A DNA stretch of 64,000 bases from Mesodorylaimus sp. YZB2_4 (GCA_030248295.1 JASANH010000232.1:434001-498000); one strand, 5' to 3'; positions 25,139 to 37,055 are shown, counted from the first letter of the stretch. Numbers and translations: made by a program. Notes: a model not told the origin generated them from the letters alone.

Positions 25139-25639
25139 CTGAAACAGGTGCATCCTCTTGAAAATCATGTCTGTTGTAGGACGATACTGCATTAGAGTAC
25201 TGTGCCAGTCCATTATCACGTGCCAAATACTGATACTGTATACAGTATGCTCTAATGGCTCGGCCAAAAAGAAATAAAAGGTATCCATGCAAGAGTCAAG
25301 CACTCTATAAATGCTAATGATGTTAAGTTATCGCTTGATGTGAAGGTGCCATATCTGAAACTATACTTTACGCACCCAAGTGGTTTCATTCTAATCAGCA
25401 GCTCATCCAAATCCAGGTCACCCCGTCAGTGCATCAAGCTATGCGCCTGCCCTCTTTGTATGACTAGGTTGTAGCATAGCGGTTGCTACCTGTTTGCCTT
25501 CAGTGTTAGTTTTAGTGTGCGGCTGCACAGTCGAGTTAAAGCGCTTATCGGGTCTGGCCTCTCGTTTCTTCGTCCCCAAGCCCACAGGCATCTTTGAAAG
25601 TAGGAATAGAAAGGTGCCCAAAATCAAAGCTCTGGGCCC

Positions 25640-25800
25640 TTGGGGGGTCATACAAATACGAGTCGTACGCAAATGGGCTTTTTTAAGCTCCCCTCCCCCC
25701 TGTCGTACAGAATCGTTTTTTCATAGACCCCCCTAAAAACAGCCCAAAACTACGTCGTATGGGCAGCACCCCCTCCCCCGTCAAACAGAGTTATGATAAA
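25640..25800. repeat. C-rich element (CGTACG/ACGTCGT family)
   Basis: C runs alternate with TCGTACGC and CTACGTCGTATG. Related copies occur at 29975-30085 and 60965-61130, which also combine ACGACGTCGT with long C or G runs. Confidence 0.5.
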
Positions 25801-25939
25801 ACACTTCCAAAATCACCCTCAGCTTCTAATATCAAATTTGGTAGGTAGACCTTTAGACTGCCTTAGCGCAATTCAAAATGATCGCCAACAAGGGAACAAA
25901 ACTGACTGACTAACAAGGAAACATCACCAACCGTAAAGT

Positions 25940-26370
25940 CGAACTTCGCAAAACCAAAACTTGCAATGTTTTCTTAACTGCAAAAGAAAACTCTGTGGAA
26001 AATATTTGAGGCTTCTGGCCAACTGGTCAGCCGTGGTCGGCGCCCAAAGACCTGTGAACTTTTTGAATTCCTAGATTTCTTGGAGTTTTTTATGGAAAAA
26101 GCACCAAATCCGAGTATTAGAAGCTAAAACTCGAAGCCTGAAACCTAAAAATCCAGTTTGTAAAGAAACCTGCGAGTTTTTCTCAACGCTCGGTGCCTTA
26201 CCACAAAAAAGTTTAAATATCCGGCGGACTTTAGGCGCTGACCACCGCTGACCAAGCGCCAGGCGCCTCTAACATTTTCCACAGAGCTATATTTTGCACC
26301 TCGGAACAAACTGAAATTTTGGTTTCTGAAAGGTCGAATTAACTGTTGGCTATGGTTCCTTGTAAGTAGC
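25940..26370 (+). repeat. Dispersed repeat copy 1 (partner 31745-32200)
   Basis: Shares order and words with 31745-32200: GTCGAACTT, AAAATATTTG, TCTGGCCAA, the GAAGCC/AAACC(T/C) block and TCTCAACGCTCGG. The copies are diverged and neither carries an intact frame. Confidence 0.6.
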
Positions 26371-26949
26371 AAGAATGTACTTAGGACTCTTTATTTTGAT
26401 CTCCCATTCAGAATTGGTATTTGAGATTACCTAGCTGGAATTTCTTGACGTATTCAAAAATTTTAAAGTCAATTCGAGTACACCAAGCAAAAATCCACAT
26501 AGAGCGTTAGCGTCCAGGTCCAGCATTGGTCTGAAACCACACCCCGCCAACCCAAGCCCAGACCTTCGAGGGCCACATTCAGCTCAAACCCAGGCCCGCG
26601 TGATTTTTAAAATTGAACCCAAACCTACCCCAACTTTGTCACCACACACAGTATCTTCAGGTTTAAAAATTCAAAGCCAAATTTCAAAAACCCGAACAGC
26701 AATTTTAATTTTTCCATTAAAATAAATCATTAAAAATATTTTCCATAATTTTGCACCAGGGCCCGGTTCCTGAATCGCGATTAACTTTAACTGGGCAGTT
26801 AAATCTAGCATCACTGGGCAGTCAACTTTAACTTGCGTTCCTGACTCGCAGTTAAAGTTGACTGGAAAATTTAACTGGGCGACTTGACCGCCCAAATCTA
26901 ACCTACCTTGAGAGGTAGATTAACTAGCCGGTTATCCCATCTTTTGCAC

Positions 26950-28925
26950 ACTCGGAAGTAAACGGCACCTCGTATCGTGTGCGCGACACGGCTAACAAAA
27001 TTTTTTATACAGCCACGGCTAACAAGAATACAACTACGCCACATGGAGAATTGTTAGAAAACTTGTCTGAACTTATGTTGCGGCAGGGTACGAAATATTT
27101 CGAGAATGCGTGGGTGGATCTGTGATATTTTTTGCGTGGGTTCCTGTAAGATGTGCGGCAGTGCAAAGCACAAATTTCGTTGCTCTAGCTCAAAAGTACT
27201 TAAAAACTTTCGTGATGTGTTTGGTAGCACAATATACTGTAAGTTGATGAAATACTGTAGGTAGACATACCGTATATTTAGAAAGCTTCTACTGGCTGAT
27301 CTCAAGAATTGGGAGGGTTAGGGTGTTTTGGCTCATACTAGCAAATGTGGTGTGCTACATTATTCATGACAAAAGGTGCATCTAAATCCGCAAATAATTC
27401 GTGACGCCAAATAACAGATTATCGTTGATTCAATATCAACACTTTCAAGATCAGATTATAAGTTGAAAAATTTATCTTTTATCATGGCTATTTGGCCTGG
27501 AGTGGGACGTGCGCGGAAATTAGTTGTAGCACGACGATGCGGATGAGGGCGAGTGAGACGTGGTTGTTTCTTCATCGTTTGATTTGATGGGCCACATTGT
27601 TGTGAATAACGATCGGTTGGCCGCAAAAGATCATTTTTGGCAGATAACACAACATATCGATGCCACGATCGCGCCTTTGATAATACCTCACTCAGACAAT
27701 CACCTCGTAGTGCTGATACCTGCTCAGAAAGCGATGAGAAAATGGCGGCCAACTCAGCTTGATTTGCTGCATCAGATCTCGTTTCTTTTCCAGCCATCAA
27801 ACACTGTAAAGCGCGAGCACCCAGATCGGTTCCCGTTCCGCAGTCGCCTTCTCCAATGGGCCCATGAGGTCCTCGATTCCTGACTGATTCTCCGAAACTG
27901 TTTTCTTCGCCTTGATTGTCATTTGGCAGAACATTGCGAAAATCCTTATCGATTCCCATTTCACTGTCGCTCTCTTCAATGACCCCATCCAGCCCTGTAT
28001 GCTCGACTGATTGGTCAAAGCTGTTCTCTTCGCATTCGTTTTCATTTGGCCGACTCATGTGAACCAAATGCATGTGCTTACACGCGACGTTGGCGAAGGC
28101 GGAGTCGTCGCACGTGCAATTGTACATATCTGGACAGACTTTGCAGTTGCTGTAGTTGTAAAAGTACTCGATAACAGCGGACTTTGTCGACCTTTTTCTC
28201 TGCTTTTTAAATTCGAAAGATCCACTATTCTGCACCTCCGTTTTCCAATTTTCAAACTCTTCCACACTTTTGAATTCAAAATAGTCGATGTCAGCCGCAA
28301 TACCATGAGCTTCGCATAAATGATAACATAAATCTGGCATAGCCTTGACCGTGACGGTGCAGCAACCGCACTGAATAGTAGCAGGAATAAATGATTGGCT
28401 TGTCACGTTTTCATCACTAATATCCGTATCCAATTCTGATCCATTCAAATCACCATTATTTGATGTAGCGGGCGGATTGCAAACTTTACGATGCCGATGT
28501 AATGACGGGTGGTGTGCAAAAACTTTTTGACAGTAGTCACATTGATGCACCTTGCTAAGGCCGTGAACTGATTTTCGATGCAAACCAAGCGAAATTTTGT
28601 TGGGGAGAATCTTATCGCAATAGTCGCATTTCCAAGCCATCGTATTGATACAATAACTCGTTCCCAAACTTACAGCTTACAAGGCACAATCAACATTGTG
28701 CAACAAAACGGGTCTTTGTACCAACTTTCCCGCCTCAATACAATTTGAGCGCCAATGCAGCCAGTGCGTCAGTTGCGGCTGGGGTGACCAGTTTTGCTGA
28801 CCTCGATAGCCCACATGCTATGCTTTCTCCCATGATTTTCGAAGGTAATTTGTTAGCCGTGGCTGCATAAAAAATTTTGTTAGCCGTGTCGCGCACACGA
28901 TACGAGGTGCCGTTTACTTCCGAGT
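26950..28925. mobile_element. Mutator-like element (MULE) with 76-bp TIRs and 9-bp target duplication
   Basis: TIRs at 26950-27025 and 28850-28925 match at 75 of 76 positions and start ACTCGGAAGTAAACGGCACC. They are flanked by a perfect direct repeat CTTTTGCAC at 26941-26949 and 28926-28934. A 9-base duplication is characteristic of MULEs. Each TIR contains CACGGCTAACAA twice. The only sizeable gene inside is the zinc-finger/SWIM frame at 27456-28640. Confidence 0.92.
27456..28640 (-). CDS. MULE-encoded C2H2/SWIM zinc-finger protein lacking a transposase core
   Basis: An intact 394-residue frame from ATG at 28640, within the MULE. The N terminus has a C2H2 finger (C5, C8, H21, H26), a C2HC finger (C34, C37, H50, C54) and a third CxxC...H...H finger (C91, C94, H107, H112). 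A segment like the start of MULE FAR1/FLYWCH-type DNA-binding regions follows (FKSVEEFENWKTE), and then a SWIM finger, CxCx9CxH (C175, C177, C187, H189). In full MULE transposases several hundred residues with the DDE catalytic core separate these two parts; here there are fewer than 40. The C-terminal half is acidic, then basic (RPHPHRR). The upstream in-frame TTG codons are less likely starts. It probably binds DNA but cannot transpose. Confidence 0.8.
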   Translation of the reverse strand: MAWKCDYCDKILPNKISLGLHRKSVHGLSKVHQCDYCQKVFAHHPSLHRHRKVCNPPATSNNGDLNGSELDTDISDENVTSQSFIPATIQCGCCTVTVKAMPDLCYHLCEAHGIAADIDYFEFKSVEEFENWKTEVQNSGSFEFKKQRKRSTKSAVIEYFYNYSNCKVCPDMYNCTCDDSAFANVACKHMHLVHMSRPNENECEENSFDQSVEHTGLDGVIEESDSEMGIDKDFRNVLPNDNQGEENSFGESVRNRGPHGPIGEGDCGTGTDLGARALQCLMAGKETRSDAANQAELAAIFSSLSEQVSALRGDCLSEVLSKARSWHRYVVLSAKNDLLRPTDRYSQQCGPSNQTMKKQPRLTRPHPHRRATTNFRARPTPGQIAMIKDKFFNL

Positions 28926-29172
28926 CTTTTGCACTGCGGCGCAGCTTTTAATGTAAAAACCATCATGACTTTGCTTCCGCACATGCTGATCGTCCCTTAT
29001 TTGGAATTAGGATAACTCGACCCTTACAGAAGCCCTGTCTGTAAAGTGATTGGGGACATTTTAATGGCAGTGTCGAAATAGAGGGTTAGCCAAGTGGTTC
29101 ATGCTGTTTCATTAGCTATATGTCGTAAGCTGAATAAGTTTGTCAAGTTGTCAAAAGAAAAAAAGGCAAATT

Positions 29173-29370
29173 ACAAAAGGATTCTTCGATATTCGGAGTG
29201 TTCTTTGCGTTATTGGCGCCATAGATTGCTGGCATAAAGATTTTGGCATCAGGATACATCATAGTCATGGGCAGGGTGATCAAAGACACATGTACTTTAA
29301 TCGCAAGCAACCACCCAATCAATGTTTGATTGGGGTATCAGCGATCATGAGGGCACTCGAGGCGGTTTGA
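29173..29370 (+). pseudogene. Harbinger-type DDE transposase remnant
   Basis: The frame contains CVIGAIDCWH followed by MYFNRKQPPNQCLIG. This matches in order the first catalytic Asp region (GxIDGTHI) and the Y(F/I)NRKxxxSINVQ block of DDE_Tnp_4/Harbinger transposases. Other catalytic residues are absent and the frame stops at 29370. Confidence 0.65.
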
Positions 29371-29974
29371 TAGCGCTCTAATGTTAATTTCCGTCATCCA
29401 TAATTTTAAGATTAGTATGAGTCACTTTTTTTTGACTTTTTTTCACAGTCAAAATAAGCAGATTTCAAACAGATTGCCTCCTGATACAATTCTCAAAACA
29501 AATTGAAACTGAGGCAGTCTTATAGTACAGAAATATGAGTTGGCTAGGCACTTGACTGCCCAATTAGTGATTTAGCGGGCCAGTTAGTTAACCGCCTGGT
29601 TGACCAGATTTCAGGAACGCCAGTTAAATCTGCCTTAACTGCCCAGTTTGTGAACTGCCCGGTTAAGGCACTCAACCAGCCAGCTAATCTTGACTGCCCG
29701 GTTAAAATTAATCGCAATTCAGGAACCGGGCCCAGGAGGCGTGATTTGATGGAATTTTAAAAAAGTTGGCTTTATCTGGGTTTGGCTTTACGACCCAGCC
29801 CAGGCCTGCGACTTTACTAGTCCACCCAACCAAAACCCATCCCCATGGCCATGACACCCAATACAACCCAAAAACCCAGTGGGTTTGGGACGAATTGCAG
29901 GACCTGGGTTGGCCTTGCTATCAGCAGCTTGCAGTCTGTACAGGTGGCAGTATGACCTTGGAATATCTAGTGCA

Positions 29975-30165
29975 TAAACGACGTCGTATTTGGCCCCACC
30001 CCTTTCTCCTGTCCTACAAGATCGTTTTTTAAGCTACCCTCCTCCCCCCCCCCCCACCAGCGTACGACGTGGCTTTTGTACGGGCCCTTGGGGGAATCGA
30101 ACCTGCGCTTACCATATAATCTTGAGTTGCATACGTAATCAGCCAGCCCATACCCAGTGACGACC
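29975..30165. repeat. C-rich element joined to a tRNA-like SINE piece
   Basis: ACGACGTCGTATTTGG and a long C run (30045-30056) are followed by CGTACGACGTGG. On the minus strand, 30160-30086 then carries the B-box-like GGTTCGATTCCCCC with a tRNA-like arm. Confidence 0.5.
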
Positions 30166-31324
30166 ATTTGCTTGAAGATAGAATTCTCGCAGCGGTCGAA
30201 CTCCTTTCTCGCAGTCCTGTAAACGCTAAAAGATGACGGTTAAAAAAATTCGTTCGCACACTTCGACCAGGCAACTGCATCGTGATAAGCCTACTAGCAA
30301 TGATCTTTGAACATGGATGACGTGAATCTATGTTTCAATAATTCGGAATACAATTTCCTGGAAGAGGACATGGCTTTAGTGAATTCGGCTCGGTGAGGGT
30401 ACGCGGCAATCATCCATGTTCGCCAATGCTCGAACGCACGTTCCACGCAATGCTGGCTAGGCGATTTCCCAATAGTTGCTAAAAATGAAGCACAGTTTTA
30501 TGGGAGCAAAAAATCTCTTATTACGACTCCGTATTTTCTTTTGGTAGGAAAATGCTGAAATAAAACCTCAGTCGAATTCAAATAAAAAAGGCATAAAACA
30601 ATTCTAGAAGGACTGAACTATACAGCTCGGTTTCTTGCTGCTTTAGCAAAATTTTCAACTGTTGGCTCACACTTTAAAAAAGCCGAAATAAAGAAAACAA
30701 CCATTGATTGACCAGGTTTGATTTTCATCGCTCTAATATGCTGGTATTCGAGGCAGGGTACTTAACAAGCGAGGGGGTCGAGTTTTCCGAAATGTATAAC
30801 GCCGACAAAGCTGCGGCGCATCAGGTATTCGTCGAATACCTAATTTGGGTTGTCAGCCAAAACCTATTTGCCGATCGGTCTCCACGCTTGGCTGTACAAA
30901 GGCTCATTCATGCAAACGGCAGTGACACAGTTTTTCAATGCACCGACTGCTTTTGTCGTTCTACATCTACTGTACATCATGCTCGCACTGTTGCTTCAAA
31001 TATCGGATGTGCCATAAAAAATGATGCTTCCCATTTTTCTGTCTTGCTACGACTAGCTTGTTTTGAGCTGGCATTGAGAGTAAAAGTTATTTTATTTAGA
31101 ACGCAATTATGATTCTGCATGATTCGTGATTTTTCAAATGTTCCATGACACTACAAACTTTCCCACCTTACCCTCATAGCGTCTGAGAGACTGCTTTGCC
31201 GCTTATGCTTCATTTTCAAGGTCGTTTACGATCAGACTTGACCAATCCGCAGGTTTAAATTTGCCTTTGAACCCGTCGAGCGAGTTGCTTCCTTTTCGGC
31301 TTTTTCCTTTTCGAATAAGACCTC

Positions 31325-31430
31325 GCACCTCACGACCGGATCGCATCGGATCGGATCAGATGGGAAAAGTTTAGGAACGGATTGGATGCTTCGGATCGGA
31401 TCGGATGAGTTTCGGATCGGATCATGAAAA
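31325..31430. repeat. Degenerate GGATC pentamer array
   Basis: Imperfect tandem (T/C)GGATC(G) units, interrupted by AAGTTTAGGAACGGATT. It is related in design to the GGGTC arrays at 43434-43525 and 44515-44565. Confidence 0.65.
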
Positions 31431-31744
31431 AAAGTACTTGAAATTTTTTCCGCCATTGAATAACGCATGAAGTGTTTTCGAAAGGTCGCTCCCCATGATA
31501 AGCACACAATATTTATCAGGGTGGAATGGCACAAGCAGGGCCCCTCTAAAAGCTTTGACACACTGCTCATCATGGATTTACTTTACAAGCTGATAATGAA
31601 AAGAAGATCCATGCTGTTTATAAATGATTGCAACCACAAATTCAATTTTTCAAATAGAAATTGATATTTCCAGTTTGTTTTCACTGCTTACAGATATTTC
31701 CGTCGTCCAACTCCAAACATTTGCAAAATCTGGAAAGGGAATCT

Positions 31745-32200
31745 TTTAAACCGTTGCGTCGAACTTGACAAAACTAAAAATTGCTATGTGTTTCTAGGTG
31801 TAAAAGAGAGCTCTTTGCAAAATATTTGCGGGGGGGGGGGGGTCTGGCCAAGTCGTCAGCAGTGGTCAGTGCCTAATGTCCAGGAATTTTTAAAATTCTT
31901 CGAAATTTTTCGGGTTTTTGAGAGAAAAAACCGAAACCTGAGCTGTGGAAGCTGAAAATCGAAGCCCAAAACCCGAAAAGCGAGTTTGGAAAGAACCCTG
32001 CGTGTTTATCTCAACGCTCGGGCTCCTTATTATCAAGAATTCAAAAATTCCCAGGGCTTAGGCCATCGCTGATTAGTTGGCGGTTGGGTTGATGGTCTCT
32101 GATATTTTGCAGGAAGCTTTCTTTTACACCTGGCAGCAATCAACAAATCACGATTTTCTGTTTCGTGAAGCTCGATTCGACGGTTGGCGATGCTCCCTTG
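31745..32200 (+). repeat. Dispersed repeat copy 2 (partner 25940-26370)
   Basis: Diverged direct copy of 25940-26370, interrupted by a G run at 31830-31841. No conserved coding frame. Confidence 0.6.
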
Positions 32201-33785
32201 TGTGTGAGTCATCCATGTTTTTTCTTGTCTCAAATAATAATAATGAGAAGATGACTTGTAACTCTAATTACGAGTAAAAAAGGAGGCACCAATGCGAATA
32301 TTGATCTTATTTTATTTATTACACTATAGAGTGAATGGAGAAAAATTGCGCGGTACAGTAGCTATAATAATAATGAGAAGATGACAGTAGTAGTTGCTTG
32401 CTTACAGGTCACTATCTTTCAAGTTGCATTGTCTGAGTATGAGCAAGAATATTTTGCATGCATCCAGTGTATGCCCTCAACTATTTGATCGTGAGCAGGC
32501 AGTAGATTTTGCCCTGACTGACGTATGAGAAAGCTGCGATCAGCAACTGTGTTAGGCGCAACTCTGGGCCTCATGGTTTAAGGACTCTAATATTTGTGTG
32601 ACCCGTTAGCGATTTGTTTACGTATTCATGACTCATAAATTTTTATATTCTGTGCATTTGTTGTCTGATTAAGTAAATCAACTGCCTCTATGCAAAGATC
32701 TACATACAATTGCTATCTTCCGCGCACATTTTGTTGCCATGACCTTGATTCTTCCTCGGAACATTTTATTTTGCTATTTGCACTCTTGGTGCATTCGATT
32801 AACACAAAAAGGTTTGTTACTTGATCTGTCTCACAAATAGTCCGCGCTCCAAACGCATCCGATTTGGATTCAGTGTAATCCTTGACAACTGAAAATGCAA
32901 CCATATCTGGTTGAATACAACACATCAGGTGTAACAATACTGTATGTCTGATGATGAAAAGAGTGGCCAGGCATAGACAAATGTTGACTAGTTATTTGAC
33001 CTTCCAATGACGTAAAGGAAATTCCAGAATAACCTAATTAACATTCATAAATGCGTTCTTGGTGCTCGGCTTACAACCGATAGAAAGGGTTTATAGCTCT
33101 ACTCAGAACGAATTTTTCATATTTTCATGCTGTTACTAGTCAAAATCTTAATTGATGTTTTTCCTTTATGATAAAAAGATAAAGGCTATTTAACTTCAGA
33201 ATGTCAAAAATATTTGCACGATTACAGGACATTATGTTATGTTTAACCAGGCTAAATATTTGCCAATGTTCAAGTTTATGTCAGCGCAATCATAGCGTCA
33301 CTGTGAATGCAATGGGAATCACAAGTTTTTGTCAAAGTAGTTAGCAATCGTGAATTTACTGTCAACCTTGGTTAAGTCCTAATTCCCTGATTTTTTGGGC
33401 AATGTCTTACATGTACAGTATTTCTAGCTCGAATAATTGCAACTTTCTTTAAGTTCAAAGCGGTTGCAATTACCCAACCTATCTGTGAATGGAACTAAAG
33501 TTTTGCATTACAGACAGGGATGACTATTTGTCATGAATGCTATCGCCCCCCCCCCCCCCAAGTACAGTTACGCCTACACAAGTCAACAAGTCAACTCTGG
33601 AATTTATCCATACAAAGACGGTGGTGAGTGGGTGTTATATGGACGCGGTTGGTTACCCTATACTACCCGTAAATAGTGTGCCCACGCAATTATAATGACC
33701 CCTTGTCTACTTATAAAGCGGCTTCCTGCAGCAACGTAACTGTTTACCTCATGCCGAAGTGAACATTGCCTACCACACCTTCCAC

Positions 33786-35024
33786 ATGGCATTGACATTA
33801 GGGGTTATTTATGACCCACCATCGACAACTCATTGCGGTCTTGATAAATTTTGCCCAAAACGTGGTTATCTGATTGACGCCGTGAAAACAGTTTGTGTTT
33901 CGTGGCGTTTAAATTGCACTTTGTCGTGGTACAATGGGACAGAATTTGGTAGCGCTGATGACAAAGGCGTCGGAACAGGGTTGATCGGAGCTATTCAACG
34001 AGGAGAATTCGAGGCATCACTGCCAATTTTGACTCCGACTTATCAACGATTTAAAGCTGTGGATTTTAGCACAGTTTACGAAATCACTGATTTGGTCCTT
34101 GTTACCAGAGCGCCTCCTGCCCCGAATGAGACATTCGACTGGAGCGCCGCTCACGCATTTACTTGGCCTGTTTGGGCATGTCTATTAATTTCCCTGGTAC
34201 TTTTATGTATTTGGACAAGTTTTGTGGCCTGGATATCAGGCTATCAGCAATCAGATAGCTTATATCACAAGGCTATCGATATCTTATTCCGTTTTGTCAT
34301 CGGAGAATTCCGATTCTTAATGGAAAAGTCGCTTTCCATACGTCTTCTGGTCTGCTTCTGGCTTTTTGTGATTGTGGTCCTCGGGAGCGCATACGGCGGC
34401 GTTTTGTTCTCTATAAAAATTCTCTCAAAATACGACTTACCTTTTGTTGATATGGAAACATTTGTACAGTGTTTAGAAAAAAGTAAGTGTCGAATTTTGA
34501 CGCAGTCGATCACAATTAGTCCAATACAGAGACTGACTGGTGGGGAAAGTGAAGCTGGTGCTAGAATAAGGAAAAGTCTAGAATATAATACAATTATGAA
34601 GGCGCCCAGTTCTGATGAAATTCCTGAAATGATTTTGCAAGAGAAATCACAATATTTAGTCTCGACATTATCGAAAGACATTTTACCTTGGATGATCGAT
34701 GGTAATAAAAACTGCAATTATTACACCATAAATTTGCCATATGGCGAAACCAGAGGATTTGCGATTCGACGTAATTCTACTCATAAGAAGCTACTGAACA
34801 GAATAGCATCGATTTACCGCGAGCATGGACTGCAAGAGGCTGTTATGAAGAAGTATGTGGGCAAATTGTTCTGCAAACAAAAGTGGGCGACTGGAAGTAG
34901 GCGAATGCCCGGAAACTCTGATAATCATGCAGTCACAATATTGTCAACAGCTACTATTTTTACTTTTTTCATTTTTGGAATTACTTCTGCCCTTGCAGTT
35001 TTTATATTCGAAAGGATATGCTAG
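33786..35024 (+). CDS. Ionotropic glutamate receptor-like channel without amino-terminal domain
   Basis: 412-residue, intronless frame from ATG 33786 (an in-frame GTG at 33759 or an upstream exon is possible). The order is a ligand-binding S1 lobe (GVIYDPPST to VDFSTVYEITDLVLVTRAP), TM1 (WPVWACLLISLVLLCIW), a weak pore segment, TM (LLVCFWLFVIVVLGSAYGG), an S2 lobe, and a last TM (ILSTATIFTFFIFGITSAL). The SYTANLAAF-like motif of classical iGluRs is replaced by GSAYGGVLFSIK. The short architecture is that of bacterial SBP3-like receptors and the nematode-expanded set. No signal peptide is evident at this start, suggesting a missing 5' exon or an atypical N terminus. Ligand unknown. Confidence 0.85.
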   Translation: MALTLGVIYDPPSTTHCGLDKFCPKRGYLIDAVKTVCVSWRLNCTLSWYNGTEFGSADDKGVGTGLIGAIQRGEFEASLPILTPTYQRFKAVDFSTVYEITDLVLVTRAPPAPNETFDWSAAHAFTWPVWACLLISLVLLCIWTSFVAWISGYQQSDSLYHKAIDILFRFVIGEFRFLMEKSLSIRLLVCFWLFVIVVLGSAYGGVLFSIKILSKYDLPFVDMETFVQCLEKSKCRILTQSITISPIQRLTGGESEAGARIRKSLEYNTIMKAPSSDEIPEMILQEKSQYLVSTLSKDILPWMIDGNKNCNYYTINLPYGETRGFAIRRNSTHKKLLNRIASIYREHGLQEAVMKKYVGKLFCKQKWATGSRRMPGNSDNHAVTILSTATIFTFFIFGITSALAVFIFERIC

Positions 35025-35065
35025 CGGCGCGCCTCGAAAGGACGACTATTGTTTGCACATATTTT

Positions 35066-35071
35066 AATAAA
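35066..35071 (+). terminator. Poly(A) signal of the ionotropic receptor gene
   Basis: AATAAA lies 42 bases after the stop codon at 35024, a normal spacing for a short metazoan 3' UTR. Confidence 0.55.
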
Positions 35072-37055
35072 TTACTTGCCCCGCCCCTGAAACCAGCTGG
35101 TAGCGCTACCTGCGTCGCCCACGCTTCCCGCCCATCTTGAAACCATGGCTAATATACTCACGTATAATCTAATGCTTCATCGAATACTTCAGTAAAAAGT
35201 ATGCTTGAAACTGCGCACATATAGTTGGTAATATTAGGTTTCAAGAATGCGGAAAACATTGGCGACTCCCACGTAAAAAAAGTCTTGAAGGACTACCGGA
35301 AAAATAAATGTTTTAATTATAAGCTTCTCGGCATAGTAAATGTAACTAGAATAGCGAAAAAAAGAGCTATCTTGAAATATTTTACGAAATTTCTCAATCT
35401 GAAAAACGGTCTGAGACGCAGTATGCAGAATGTACTAATAAACTCCAACGCTTTGATCACTGTCACGCCATTACTCGAGTACATACTGTACCGCAGCAGG
35501 AAGGACATTTTAAAAACGACTTGTTAGCTCTCCTCTTTCATAGTTCATTGACTAATGTGGCTACATACAGCACACAAGTAAGAAATGATTTCTGCGCAAT
35601 AATCGTCTGTATTTGTCCGACTGAACCCAGCACAACCGCTCGAGGCCTCAACTTTATTCAAAAGCCATCTCTCTTTCGCCTCTCTGCCTGTTTGGGCTCT
35701 TAGTCTGTACACTAGTGTAAGCCGCTTTAAACTGGTCCGCGCAAGCATATCATACCATTTCTAGGCTAGCATGGCCTATGAATAAGCATGCGCCCGCCTC
35801 CAAGGCGCCTAAACATAGCTATCAATCACTCGAAACAGACCAAGCAAAAACCTATGCCTCATCATGGCGCAAGTCTTAACCAATTTCCTTACACTCATTG
35901 CAGTTCCTCTACGTCTTGCTCTCCATCGTTTCGGGCACGACAATTCCATCCGAATAAAATCACTTTACACGCGTTTTACAAACAGCACTTCAATAAATCG
36001 GTATTTGTCAGAGTCCAGGCCAGACGATTTCCAATTTTTGTTCGCTTCGTGTTTGGCATCGAGCAGTTTCAGTGCGTTCCTCGTCATCGATGACTGTCAT
36101 TCCTCAACTCGACGAACAGACTTTCGCGGGATGGATTTTGAAATAACTTCAACAATTGTTGACAGAAGACTCGAGAAAGACGAGTTAACGGAATTCGACG
36201 AGTCAACAAGATTGCACAAGTTTCGTTCAGTTAATTGCTGGTTTATTCCTTTCCGATTCGCTCTTTTAATAACCAGTTTGTCCTACTGCGTATTGAGTTC
36301 TACGCAAATTGCGCACTCCAAAATGCATGCGTACAAGCTTGCGTATTGCGTATTTTTCCTATAGTAGGTCAGTGCACGAATCCAGTCCCATACAACAATT
36401 ATTAAGAAAGAAATGAAGAAATTAAGACATAAAAGGCCCAGGTTATAGGTTTATTTGTGGGCGCGCCGCGCCGTGCTGAACAAAAAAACCACCCCAACGC
36501 AAAACCCCCCCCCCAAAAAAACAGTTAGATCGTTATCTAGCCCATCCCGAACATTTGGCGGAGATCTTTTTTGACTTCTTTGTTGGCCCCATTTGTAGGT
36601 GCACTTCTGTTTTCCTGTGATTTTGATGTGATGTACTGCAGGATTTTCTAGCCTTTTAATTACAGAGAAGCTTTAGCGGATTGGTTTTCTCGAGAAGGCT
36701 GGACATAAGCAGGCATGTTTTCGTCTCAGGGCGATGGTTTCAAGCAGGTATTATTTATGTTGGTCAACTTTTGTCTCGAGACGGATAGCCGTTATCCTGA
36801 GGTCAAATTAGGGAAAGATTTCAACTTTCTGAGAATGAATGGCTGAGTTATGGGCAGGTGCTTCAAGCCTTACCTCCTTACCTCCGCAATGGAAGACGAC
36901 TGTTTAAGATAACCCGACTGGGCTGAGCGTGTTCGCTCAGGACGATCCTCCGTTTCCTCAAGCAATTTTTTTTCGTCTTGGTCTCATATTCAGCTTCGTG
37001 GTGCTAGATCTAAAATATTTTATTTTGAGATGGTCTCAAATCAATGCGTCTCACT

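Larger units (their letters stand above)
26760..29732. mobile_element. PIF/Harbinger-like element with 3-bp target duplication, interrupted by a MULE
   Basis: Termini GGCCCGGTTCCTGAAT... at 26760-26799 and the inverted copy at 29693-29732 differ at 3 of 40 positions. They are flanked by identical CAG triplets (26757-26759 and 29733-29735). Further inside, both ends carry arrays of a degenerate AACTGGGCAGTTAA motif. A Harbinger-type transposase remnant lies at 29173-29370. Without the 1976-base MULE and its duplicated 9 bases the element is about 990 bases, so it was already non-autonomous before being hit. Confidence 0.85.

Noticed and set aside
34265-34717. 150-residue minus-strand frame
   Set aside because: Antisense shadow of the ionotropic receptor, which has clear domain structure on the plus strand.
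35864-36364. 166-residue plus-strand frame with hydrophobic C terminus
   Set aside because: No recognisable domain, a competing overlapping frame, and no splice or signal support.
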